DNA from: Bacteroidales bacterium
GTDB taxonomy: Bacteria > Bacteroidota > Bacteroidia > Bacteroidales > UBA3663
NCBI GenBank assembly: GCA_004557315.1
Contig: SFEH01000046.1
Location: 1-14,878, forward strand
Reading direction: 5' to 3'
Length of the DNA stretch: 14,878 bases
Position 1 is the first letter of the stretch. Each line of letters begins with the position of its first letter. The notes beneath the pieces were generated by a model. That model saw nothing but the letters and a program-made list of their open reading frames with translations. It had not been told where the DNA came from and searched no databases. Below are positions 6,913-14,252 of the stretch, one piece after another. Position numbers and translations under genes: made by a program.

Positions 6913-8592
6913 TTACCAGCCAGGGTTTTGCTCATAGACACCATTTGAGAGAGCAATCTCTGACTCTGGGATTGAAACGAGACCCTTGATCTCTGGGCGG
7001 TAGCTTACAGAGTATTTGCCAGGAACACCTACGTTGATGACGTCACACTCAGAGCCATAGAAGTTCTTGCCATTGGCAACGTCACCCCAGCGAACGAGGT
7101 CGAACCAGCGGATTCCCTCGAAAGCAAACTCGTGAAGACGCTCTTCCTTGAGAGCATCGAGGCTGTAAGCGACAGGCTCCAGACCTGCACGTGCACGAAC
7201 GGCATTCAAGCCTGTTGCATCGCCTGTGAGCTCAGAGTGCATGAGGAGAACATCAGCATAACGCATATAGATGAAGTCCTGTCCGTGCCATGTCTGCATA
7301 TCTACACCTGAGTTGCCACAGAGATAGTAGAAGAGACCCTTCACGCCATCAGCACCATTGACAGCGAGTGTCTGATACTTCTTGTTGAGATAGCCAGTAA
7401 CCTGTGTACCCGAATTTGGATTCCAAGACACAGCCTGCTCTGAATCGTTGAGGTCGAGGATTGAACCCCACTTGCGAGGATCATCGTCGCTCCAGCTCTT
7501 TACGAAGGCAGGATGAACTGTACACCAGCCCCAACCCTGGTGGAAAGGAGCACCGGCAACGTCACGCACACCTGTGAAGAGGACGAAACGGTTGGTATAT
7601 TGCTGACCACGGTTCCAGTCGGTAGTAGTGTAGCGCTTTGAGAACATTGTCTCTGTGTTGCAGCCCTGTGGACCGTTGAAGCCATCCTGGCCAACCCACT
7701 CAAGACCGAGCTTTGCAGCCCAAGGCAGAACGTCAGTACCCGACTGCTTGTTGACCTGGGAATAAGGCCAGAGGTTACGGAAGTCAGAAACAAGGGCATA
7801 ACCGCTGTTGTCGATGACATCCTTGAGATAAGAAGCAACCTTTGAGTTGTCAAGAGTAGTGCCATCAAGGAGTGTAACGCTCGATGTAGCCTTGCCCTCG
7901 ATGTTGGTCATATAGCCAGTGTAGTAGAGGAACACACGAGCAAGCATTGCTTCAGCAACATACTTGTTGGCATGGCCCCAGTTAGAAGCAGGAACCTCGC
8001 TTGCCTTCATTGCAGGGAGAAGCTTGACACCCTCATTCATGTCGCTCATGATCTGGATGAATGTCTCCTCGAACGTAGCACGTGGAGCTGTGCGGTCAGC
8101 ATCGGTAGTGAGGATGAGAGGCATGCCGCCGAAGAACTTGGCAGCTGTGAAATAGAGGAAGCCGCGCATGAAGTAGATCTCACCGAGAGTCTTGTTCTTG
8201 AACTCCTCTGTGAATCCCTCCTTCGAGCTGACTGCCTCGATGATAGTGTTGCAACGGTTTGCGCCATTGTAAGTGCCTACCCAAAGGTCCTTGTAAGTAT
8301 CAACGAAGGTGTGCTTGAAAGCATCCACCTCGTGAGCCTCAACGTCGTCGGTACCACCACCGCCAAGAAGAAGGTCGCCCATGAGTTCAGAAGCCATGTG
8401 CTCCTCACTGAAGATTCCACCAACGAAGAGAGCGTTGTACACACCAGCTGTAGCCTCGGTGATGTCCTTTTCAGTGTTATAGTAGCTGTTCATATCCTTC
8501 TCGTACAGGTTGGTTGTATCGAGGAAGTCGCTGCAAGAAGTGAGTCCTGCACCCATGATCAGCAATGATGAAAGAATATATTTAGTCTTCAT
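6913..8592 (-). CDS. SusD/RagB-family glycan-binding outer-membrane lipoprotein
   Basis: This 559-residue lipoprotein forms the lid of the SusC transporter and binds incoming oligosaccharides outside the outer membrane. Seen: a signal peptide with lipobox GLTSC (C20) followed by SDFLDT; the SusD N-terminal TPR region with IYFMRGFLYFTAAKFFGGMP at about 139-158; the long variable middle with tryptophan-rich segments; and the C-terminal signature RLHEFAFEGIRWFDLVRWG at 485-503, followed by YRPEIKGLVSIPESEI and NPGW at the very end. Length is normal for the family and the frame is intact. It lies 46 bases after susC. Its start codon at 8592 is preceded by the 12-mer AAACCAAAAAGT, which also precedes susC. 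The ligand is probably a beta-glucan oligosaccharide, judged from the GH16 and GH3 genes downstream. Confidence 0.97.
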   Translation of the reverse strand: MKTKYILSSLLIMGAGLTSCSDFLDTTNLYEKDMNSYYNTEKDITEATAGVYNALFVGGIFSEEHMASELMGDLLLGGGGTDDVEAHEVDAFKHTFVDTYKDLWVGTYNGANRCNTIIEAVSSKEGFTEEFKNKTLGEIYFMRGFLYFTAAKFFGGMPLILTTDADRTAPRATFEETFIQIMSDMNEGVKLLPAMKASEVPASNWGHANKYVAEAMLARVFLYYTGYMTNIEGKATSSVTLLDGTTLDNSKVASYLKDVIDNSGYALVSDFRNLWPYSQVNKQSGTDVLPWAAKLGLEWVGQDGFNGPQGCNTETMFSKRYTTTDWNRGQQYTNRFVLFTGVRDVAGAPFHQGWGWCTVHPAFVKSWSDDDPRKWGSILDLNDSEQAVSWNPNSGTQVTGYLNKKYQTLAVNGADGVKGLFYYLCGNSGVDMQTWHGQDFIYMRYADVLLMHSELTGDATGLNAVRARAGLEPVAYSLDALKEERLHEFAFEGIRWFDLVRWGDVANGKNFYGSECDVINVGVPGKYSVSYRPEIKGLVSIPESEIALSNGVYEQNPGW

Positions 8593-8603
8593 TTCAAAAT
8601 TTC

Positions 8604-8615
8604 ACTTTTTGGTTT
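8604..8615 (-). repeat. 12-mer AAACCAAAAAGT before the susD start codon
   Basis: On the minus strand AAACCAAAAAGT lies 11 bases before the susD ATG. The identical 12-mer lies 6 bases before the susC ATG (11912-11923). It may be a translation-initiation or RNA-binding site; its function is unknown. Confidence 0.7.
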
Positions 8616-8638
8616 TTACTAATTTGAAAGCGCAATGC

Positions 8639-11600
8639 TTATTTCTTGCTTGTTGCACCGAAAGTCACATTCACACCGAACATCACTGTGCGTGGGAGTG
8701 GGTAGAGACCGAGGTCGATACCTGAAGCCCACTTCTGACCATCGTTACCCCAGTATGCCACGTCTGGATCCATACCATCGTACTTGGTGATAGTAGCAAG
8801 GTTCTGCATGCTGCAATAGATGCGGGCACCTTCGATATGGTTGATCTTCTTGCAGAGTTCGCTGAAGTTGTAACCGATAGTGAGGTTGTTGATGCGGAGA
8901 TAGCTTGTGTTGTACATGTAACGGTCAGACATCATGTTGTCGTTCCACTCATGAGAGTTGGCACTGAGACGTGGGAGGCGGTTAGAAGTGCCTTCACCAT
9001 GCCAGCGTCCGAAGACCTCTGTAGTGTGGTTCTGCTTGTACTTGTCAGCGAAAAGACGATAAGAACGCATTACCTGCTGACCGAACTTACCTGACATGTT
9101 GATATCAACATATACGCCCTTGTATTCAGCATTGAGAGCAAGACCGAGCTCGAAGTCTGGCTGTGGCTTGCCGATCATGGTCTTATCCTCGTCGTTGATC
9201 ACACCATCCTTGTTGAGATCCTGATAGCGCATGTCACCAGGACGAAGACCCTTGTAATATACTGCATCCTGGTTGCCCGAGTACTGCTTTGCCTGTGCGT
9301 TGTAAGCATCAACCTCTGTCTGGTTCTGGAGCACGCCGTCGGTCTTGTAACCATAGAAGAAACCGATAGGCTTGCCAACCTCGACGCGAGATACGTAAGT
9401 AGTACCCTGTGCCAATACGTGGTCGACACCCTTCATGATACCTTCAGCATTGGCAAGACGGGTAACTTCATTCTTGTTGTGAGCACCAGTCACAGTCACG
9501 CCATACTTGAAGTCAGAGATATGGTCATTCCAGTTGATTGCAAACTCGATACCAGAGTTCTCAACGTCACCACCATTGACCCAAGGAGCGCCTGCACCTG
9601 CAGTACCCTGTATAGGAGCAACAACGAGCCAGTCCTTGGTTGTCTTTTTGTACCAGTCGAAGTTCACGCCGAGACGAGACTGGAGGAAGCGGAGGTCAAG
9701 ACCTAAGTTGAGCTGCTCTGAAGTTTCCCAAGTCACATCCTTGTTAGGCACCTTGGTAGGAGCAGTAGCATCAGATGAGACGTTCTTGTTATTGCCATCA
9801 AAGAAGTAACCCATGTTAAGGTAGCCGATGTTAGAGTTGTAGATGAAGTTGTCGATCGACTGGTTACCGTTCTGACCCCAGCTTGCACGCAACTTACCAT
9901 ATTCTACGATATTGCTGAATGGCTCGAAGAAAGCCTCTTCAGAGAAGTTCCAACCTGCCGATACAGAAGGGAATGTACCCCAGCGGTTATCCTTTGAGAA
10001 GTTTGAAGAACCATCACGACGGATAGTGAAGTCAGCCATGTAACGGCCAGCATAGTTGTATGAGATACGACCCATGTATGACATCAGGCCACCACCCTGT
10101 GCAGCCCAGTCAGCACCGCTTGCAGCGATCTGTGAAAGGTTTTCTGGCTTACAGTTGTTGAGATAGCCATATTCAGGCTTGCCGAAGAGGTTCATCTGCT
10201 TGTTGGCAGAGAGAGTCCAGTTGAGCTTGTTCTTCATCATTTCCGAACCGATGAGCACGTCAAATGAGTGATCCTGGATGTCGAAATGATAAGTAGCAGT
10301 ATTGGTCCAAGTGAGGCTTGCACCCATTGAGTTGCTCATTGAAGTGTTGTCATAAGTATTGACTGCCTGCGCACCGAGCTGCCATTTTGGATCGTAGCTG
10401 CGGCTATAGCTCCACCATGCGTTGACACCGAGAGCCGTGCGGATCTTGAGGTTCTTGATAGGCTGGAGTTCAGCGTATGCGTTGCCTGCGATGTTGTTGC
10501 CCTTGCCCCACTGGTTGTTGCGTCCATAGTACATCGAAGCGATTGGGTTAGTGAGCGAGAACTCATAGCCATCGAGGTTTGGAGCAAACTTGTTAGGATC
10601 TGGCGACTTATCCCAATATACTGGCATGAATGGCAATGCAACGAGGGCATTGTGAAGGTCGTTCCAGTAGATATTGCCATCGGCAACCGACTTATTGCGA
10701 GAATTAGAATATGTGAAGTTCTCACCTATCTTGAGGATATCCATGTCGTTCTCCTTCCAGAGCACGATCTCTGTGTTGGCACGAGCTGTGAGACGACGGT
10801 AACCAGCATTGATGATGTCACCACCGACCATACCTTCCTGGTCAAAGTAAGAGAAACCGAACGAATAAACGGCATTGCCGGTACCACCTGTGATAGAAAC
10901 AGAATGGCTCTGCATCTGTGCGTTCTTCTTGATCATCTCATCCTGCCAGTCAGTACCTGTCCAGCCATTGTTGAGCTTGTCGAGAATGAACTGACCATAT
11001 TCCTGACCGAGACCTGGCTGTACCGACTCAAGATAACCATTGGTCTTTAGGAGAGTAGCCCAGTCGTAGATAGGCTTGCCATCGTTGAGCTGACCTTCGT
11101 TGATGATAGCCATGTACTCCTGTGCATTGAGAGTAGGGAGCTTGCGATAGACATTCTGGAGTCCGAAGTAACCATCGTAAGAAACCATTGCCTTCGAATC
11201 GTTCTTACCCTTCTTTGTTGTGACGAGGATAACACCGTTGGCAGCACGAGAACCGTAGATTGCAGCTGATGCAGCATCCTTGAGCACGTCGATCGACTCG
11301 ATGTCAGAAGGGCCGAGGTAGTCGATGTCACCTACTGCAACACCATCCACGATGTAGAGAGGCTTTGAGTCGCCTACAGTACCCTGACCACGGATCACTA
11401 CCTTGGTACCCGAACCAGGCTTACCATTGTTGCGGCTGATGGTCACACCAGGAGCCATACCCTGGAGGGCTTCCATAGCAGTCGAAGTGTTGAGCTTGGC
11501 GATGTCATCTCCTTTTACGTTGAGGTTGGCACCAGTGAGGAGTTTCTTCTTCTGAACACCATAACCTACGACAACGACATCCTCGAGAGTCTTGTTGTCT

Positions 11601-11905
11601 TCAACGAGAACAATACTCATGTTGGCAGAAGCAGGAACGAGCTGCTGTACATAACCAACGTAAGAGAACTCGATGTTTGCTCCCTCTGCCACGTCGGTGA
11701 GAGAAAAGTTACCATCGAAATCAGTGATTGTACCATTGTTGGTACCCTGGACACGAGCTGTTGCGCCAATTACTGGCTCACCAAACTCGTCGGTCACAAC
11801 ACCTTTCACTGCTATCTGCGCGTACGCGCTGAATGGAGCGAAAAGCATCAGCATCAAAGCCAGTGCAGCCTTGAATGCCAATTTCTTCAGAGATTTGTTA
11901 TTCAT
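8639..11905 (-). CDS. SusC/RagA-family TonB-dependent outer-membrane transporter
   Basis: This 1,088-residue outer-membrane barrel imports glycan oligosaccharides together with SusD, powered by TonB-ExbB-ExbD. Seen: a signal peptide with cleavage after AYA (residue 29); a carboxypeptidase-regulatory-like beta domain at about 31-105 (VKGVVTDEFGEPVIGATARV, DFDGNFSL); a TonB box around 107-116 (TLEDVVVVGYG); a plug domain at about 120-235 with LQGMAPGVTI, VVIRGQGT, PLYIVDGV and the family signature YGSRAANGVILVTTKKG; then a barrel rich in aromatic turns. It is the first gene of the operon. Its leader carries a terminator-like hairpin, and a -7 box lies about 162 bases before the ATG at 11905. 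Length is normal, with no extra N-terminal sigma-regulator (STN) domain, so it is not expected to signal to an anti-sigma factor. Confidence 0.97.
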   Translation of the reverse strand: MNNKSLKKLAFKAALALMLMLFAPFSAYAQIAVKGVVTDEFGEPVIGATARVQGTNNGTITDFDGNFSLTDVAEGANIEFSYVGYVQQLVPASANMSIVLVEDNKTLEDVVVVGYGVQKKKLLTGANLNVKGDDIAKLNTSTAMEALQGMAPGVTISRNNGKPGSGTKVVIRGQGTVGDSKPLYIVDGVAVGDIDYLGPSDIESIDVLKDAASAAIYGSRAANGVILVTTKKGKNDSKAMVSYDGYFGLQNVYRKLPTLNAQEYMAIINEGQLNDGKPIYDWATLLKTNGYLESVQPGLGQEYGQFILDKLNNGWTGTDWQDEMIKKNAQMQSHSVSITGGTGNAVYSFGFSYFDQEGMVGGDIINAGYRRLTARANTEIVLWKENDMDILKIGENFTYSNSRNKSVADGNIYWNDLHNALVALPFMPVYWDKSPDPNKFAPNLDGYEFSLTNPIASMYYGRNNQWGKGNNIAGNAYAELQPIKNLKIRTALGVNAWWSYSRSYDPKWQLGAQAVNTYDNTSMSNSMGASLTWTNTATYHFDIQDHSFDVLIGSEMMKNKLNWTLSANKQMNLFGKPEYGYLNNCKPENLSQIAASGADWAAQGGGLMSYMGRISYNYAGRYMADFTIRRDGSSNFSKDNRWGTFPSVSAGWNFSEEAFFEPFSNIVEYGKLRASWGQNGNQSIDNFIYNSNIGYLNMGYFFDGNNKNVSSDATAPTKVPNKDVTWETSEQLNLGLDLRFLQSRLGVNFDWYKKTTKDWLVVAPIQGTAGAGAPWVNGGDVENSGIEFAINWNDHISDFKYGVTVTGAHNKNEVTRLANAEGIMKGVDHVLAQGTTYVSRVEVGKPIGFFYGYKTDGVLQNQTEVDAYNAQAKQYSGNQDAVYYKGLRPGDMRYQDLNKDGVINDEDKTMIGKPQPDFELGLALNAEYKGVYVDINMSGKFGQQVMRSYRLFADKYKQNHTTEVFGRWHGEGTSNRLPRLSANSHEWNDNMMSDRYMYNTSYLRINNLTIGYNFSELCKKINHIEGARIYCSMQNLATITKYDGMDPDVAYWGNDGQKWASGIDLGLYPLPRTVMFGVNVTFGATSKK

Positions 11906-11911
11906 ATTAAT

Positions 11912-11923
11912 ACTTTTTGGTTT
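11912..11923 (-). repeat. 12-mer AAACCAAAAAGT before the susC start codon
   Basis: On the minus strand this motif lies 6 bases before the susC ATG. It is identical to the motif at 8604-8615 before susD. No such motif precedes the other three operon genes. Confidence 0.7.
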
Positions 11924-11967
11924 GTGTGATGCCTATATAAATAATGATGAGTCAAAAAAAGCATGTG

Positions 11968-12031
11968 AAATAAAAAAGGGCAATCGTAATAAAGTTCGCT
12001 GTTTACATCAATTTTGTGATTCGATTGCCCT
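11968..12031 (-). promoter_or_regulatory. Terminator-like hairpin in the susC leader (candidate attenuator)
   Basis: On the minus strand AGGGCAATCG (complement of 12022-12031) pairs with CGATTGCCCT (complement of 11977-11986). This gives a perfect 10-bp stem around a 35-base loop, followed at once by a T-run and ATTT. It lies downstream of the predicted susC promoter and about 70 bases before the start codon, so it would act on the nascent susC transcript. No known riboswitch family was recognised. Confidence 0.6.
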
Positions 12032-12066
12032 AATTTTACACACACCTATCAATTAACTTACCGCTG

Positions 12067-12074
12067 CAAAGTTA
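12067..12074 (-). promoter_or_regulatory. -7 promoter box of susC
   Basis: On the minus strand TAACTTTG matches the Bacteroidetes -7 consensus TAnnTTTG. The expected transcription start near 12060 gives a leader of about 155 bases. No good TTTG -33 element lies 19-21 bases upstream, only a T-run, as expected for a promoter that needs an activator. Confidence 0.6.
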
Positions 12075-12091
12075 AATATAATAACAATATG

Positions 12092-12136
12092 AAAAAATAT
12101 GCAGTAACGAGTATTAGTAAACTCGCCACTGCATAT
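12092..12136 (-). terminator. Terminator of the regulator gene, overlapping the susC upstream control zone
   Basis: A 40-bp palindrome pairs ATATGCAGT with ACTGCATAT (12097-12105 with 12128-12136). After a two-base mismatch, CGAGT pairs with ACTCG (12108-12112 with 12121-12125) around an eight-base loop. On the minus strand a run of T follows, 90 bases after the regulator stop codon, as in an intrinsic terminator. The same DNA lies about 37 to 76 bases upstream of the predicted susC transcription start, so it could also be an operator. Confidence 0.65.
12111..12121 (-). repeat. TTTACTAATAC motif, copy in terminator loop
   Basis: On the minus strand TTTACTAATAC occupies the loop and part of the stem of the terminator palindrome. 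An exact second copy lies 56 bases away at 12167-12177. Confidence 0.6.
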
Positions 12137-12166
12137 AAATATTGATTTTCAGTATATTACAATCTC

Positions 12167-12177
12167 GTATTAGTAAA
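12167..12177 (-). repeat. TTTACTAATAC motif, second copy
   Basis: This copy is identical to 12111-12121. It lies between short inverted arms AATCT and AGATT on the minus strand, so it too could sit in a small loop. Confidence 0.6.
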
Positions 12178-12226
12178 GATTAAGTAGGTCTACAGGAATA
12201 TGGTAATGGCTACAATATGCCCGCAT

Positions 12227-13930
12227 TTATTCGGCTGCACGGCCAATTTTGCTCAATACCTCAACCAACTCTTCGTTCGACAGCTTCGACTTGTTTCTCA
12301 TCTTGAGTCGGCTGTTGTAAATTGTCTGTGGCGAGCAATGGAGGAACTCCGAAATCTTGACGCTGTCGGTGATGCCGAGTCGGATCAGCGCATAAATTCG
12401 GAGGTCGGTATTGAGCAGCTCACCCTTTCGTGGCACGATGCGCTCTTCTGGTTCGAGCAAGGCATTGAAGTCATCGAGGAACGTAGGATAAAGTCGCAGG
12501 AAGATTGCATCGAAATGATGATAGAACTCCTTCAGTTCTTCCTGCACCATGGTTTGCTTGTCGGTCATCGTAAGAATCTCGCCAAGCATCTTCGCCTTTG
12601 CCTTACGGTTGATGTCCTTGCGATATTCCTCAAGCTTGCTGATATAGTTGGAGCAGATGGCAAAAACGTAGGCCACATACTCCTCTTTGGCGAGGTTCGA
12701 CTCTTTCAGCTGAATGTTGGTCTGCTTCATCTGCGCGTTGACCTCAACTAAATTCTCGTTGGCCTCCTTCAGATTCTGATTGGCATAAGCGAGCTCCGAA
12801 CGGCGTCGTTTCAATTCCTTGTTGACATCGTGCAGCCTGATGCGTGACTTGTAGAGGCGCAAGGCTATATTGACAATGATAATCACTGCCACAAGAAGCA
12901 TCACAAGCACGCCAATCATGTCATAGTTGGTCTTCTTCAAAACCTCCTGCTGCTCTTTGTCTCCCTGTAGGAAACTCTGAAGAATCCTGTCATAGACACG
13001 CGAGATACTCACGGCACGCACTCGGTTGTGATATTTCTGGGTGAGTTGCAGGCACACACTTATATAATTATACGCGCGTATGATCTCTCCCTCGTCAATC
13101 AGGTATTCCGCCAACTCCTGCAGCGAAGCAACATCCTTGTTTGAGGTGCGGATATCAGCAATGCCCGACATTGCGAGACTGCGCACAAACTTATCTTCAT
13201 CGCCCTTGTTCTTATAGATATAGGCAAGGGCATAGGCCGACATTGCATCGTCACGGGTATTGAGCGATGACAGCACAACTTTCGACTCCAGTTCATCAAG
13301 CAACTCGTCATACTGCTCGTTGTTGATCCTATACCAAGTGTCGAGCCATAGGAATTGTGGGTCATCTTTTGTAATGATGCCGTGAATAGAGTCAGTGTAC
13401 AAACGCTCCTTCACCACATAGATGTCATACAGCTGGCCTGTTCCTGCTGCATATTGCCCGAAATGGCTATAGAGATATACCATTTGCCAGTAATAGGCAA
13501 TCTTGATTGAATTAGGCAAGTCACTTATGTCAAGGGATGACAATACATCGAGCGATTCCTTCAACAAGCCTGTGGCAGAAAGAATGAAAGCCTGCTTGAT
13601 GCGCCATTCGACTATCAGAGACTTATTGTCGAGCTGTTGTGCAAGCCGAAGGTTCTGTTCCACGCAGCTCATTGCCGAATCGGAGTCAAACACTTTATAC
13701 TCGTCATACATCTGTGTATTGAAGCTGATTAGTTCATATGGCGAACGCAAAGACATCTTCTTCTTATACATCTCACTCAACTTTTCCGACTTCATCGCGT
13801 CAAAGACCTGACGCTGCTGGATTACAGAATCAAGTCGCTGTAGCCACATCTCTGTCTCTGCCGAGAGTTCTGCTTTGACCGAAAAAGAAGCGAGCACGAA
13901 CACAACAATAGTAAGGTAAAGAGTTTTCAT
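12227..13930 (-). CDS. Membrane-anchored TPR/HTH transcriptional regulator, DUF6377 type
   Basis: This 567-residue protein is the likely regulator of the adjacent operon. Seen: a signal-like hydrophobic N-terminus (residues 3-20); a helical, TPR-like region to about 325, predicted periplasmic; one transmembrane helix at about 338-359 (MIGVLVMLLVAVIIIVNIAL); a coiled coil at about 366-412 rich in Asn/Leu heptads; then a cytoplasmic C-terminal domain opening with LAKEEYVAYVFAICSNYISKL, the pattern I associate with DUF6377 proteins. A LuxR-like helix-turn-helix lies at about 519-545 (VKISEFLHCSPQTIYNSRLK). No histidine kinase, receiver or AraC domain is seen, so it is not a hybrid two-component regulator. 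Its arrangement recalls SusR in being a membrane-anchored one-component regulator. It has its own promoter and a terminator before susC. The sensed ligand is unknown; a beta-glucan oligosaccharide is inferred from the context. Confidence 0.85.
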   Translation of the reverse strand: MKTLYLTIVVFVLASFSVKAELSAETEMWLQRLDSVIQQRQVFDAMKSEKLSEMYKKKMSLRSPYELISFNTQMYDEYKVFDSDSAMSCVEQNLRLAQQLDNKSLIVEWRIKQAFILSATGLLKESLDVLSSLDISDLPNSIKIAYYWQMVYLYSHFGQYAAGTGQLYDIYVVKERLYTDSIHGIITKDDPQFLWLDTWYRINNEQYDELLDELESKVVLSSLNTRDDAMSAYALAYIYKNKGDEDKFVRSLAMSGIADIRTSNKDVASLQELAEYLIDEGEIIRAYNYISVCLQLTQKYHNRVRAVSISRVYDRILQSFLQGDKEQQEVLKKTNYDMIGVLVMLLVAVIIIVNIALRLYKSRIRLHDVNKELKRRRSELAYANQNLKEANENLVEVNAQMKQTNIQLKESNLAKEEYVAYVFAICSNYISKLEEYRKDINRKAKAKMLGEILTMTDKQTMVQEELKEFYHHFDAIFLRLYPTFLDDFNALLEPEERIVPRKGELLNTDLRIYALIRLGITDSVKISEFLHCSPQTIYNSRLKMRNKSKLSNEELVEVLSKIGRAAE

Positions 13931-13969
13931 CTCGTTATATATTGTACAGTATCACATCTGATAGAATAA

Positions 13970-14026
13970 AAAATTGTGCAAAGGAAAAAAAATTTTCTGA
14001 AATATCCAAAACAATGGCACAATTTT
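13970..14026. repeat. 10-bp inverted repeat bracketing the regulator promoter
   Basis: AAAATTGTGC (13970-13979) and GCACAATTTT (14017-14026) are perfect inverted copies, with the predicted -7 and -33 elements between them. The arrangement would suit paired operator half-sites, though the A/T-rich setting makes chance possible. Confidence 0.45.
13979..14011 (-). promoter_or_regulatory. Promoter of the regulator gene
   Basis: On the minus strand a -33 element TTTTG (complement of 14007-14011) is followed by 20 bases and TTCCTTTG (complement of 13979-13986), one mismatch from TAnnTTTG. Transcription would start about 40 bases before the ATG at 13930. Confidence 0.55.
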
Positions 14027-14216
14027 ATTTTCGTTAACTATTGCGATTCGTTTTTCACTGATAATAATCCCCTTTTCGGTGATACATTTGTCCCCAAATC
14101 TTATTTTTTGTTAAAATTTCCAACTTTTTCAATGTTTTCCCCTCAAGAAGGCTAAACAAAAAATAAAAAGAGGTCGCTAAAAGGACAAACGTATTACACT
14201 CTATAAGTTAATAATG

Positions 14217-14224
14217 TATCTTTG
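14217..14224 (+). promoter_or_regulatory. -7 promoter box of the acyl-CoA synthetase gene
   Basis: TATCTTTG matches the Bacteroidetes -7 consensus. It lies 28 bases before the ATG at 14253, giving a leader of roughly 20 bases. No clear -33 element was seen at the expected distance. Confidence 0.6.
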
Positions 14225-14252
14225 CAAATAGAAACAAACAACACCAACAAGA

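Larger units (their letters stand above)
11906..12226. other. Intergenic control region between regulator and susC
   Basis: No gene is seen in these 321 bases. In minus-strand order they hold one copy of TTTACTAATAC (12167-12177), the regulator terminator palindrome (12092-12136), a susC -7 box (12067-12074), the leader hairpin with T-tract (11968-12031) and the AAACCAAAAAGT motif (11912-11923). Confidence 0.7.
13931..14252. other. Divergent intergenic region between regulator and acyl-CoA synthetase genes
   Basis: These 322 A/T-rich bases hold no gene that I can see. The regulator promoter and a bracketing inverted repeat lie at its left side (13970-14026), and the acyl-CoA synthetase -7 box at its right side (14217-14224). 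The middle (about 14030-14200) shows only A/T-rich, weakly symmetric sequence. Confidence 0.7.

Noticed and set aside
7972..8568. Open frame of 198 codons antisense to the susD-like gene
   Set aside because: It is a shadow of the SusD coding strand, with no start-site signals and no protein-like composition.
14101..14166. 12-bp inverted repeat TTATTTTTTGTT / AACAAAAAATAA with a 42-base loop
   Set aside because: It is almost pure A/T in an A/T-rich spacer and has no tail or neighbouring gene end, so chance is the better explanation.
14087..14189. 7-bp inverted repeat TTTGTCC / GGACAAA upstream of the acyl-CoA synthetase gene
   Set aside because: It is too short, with arms about 90 bases apart, to be distinguished from chance.
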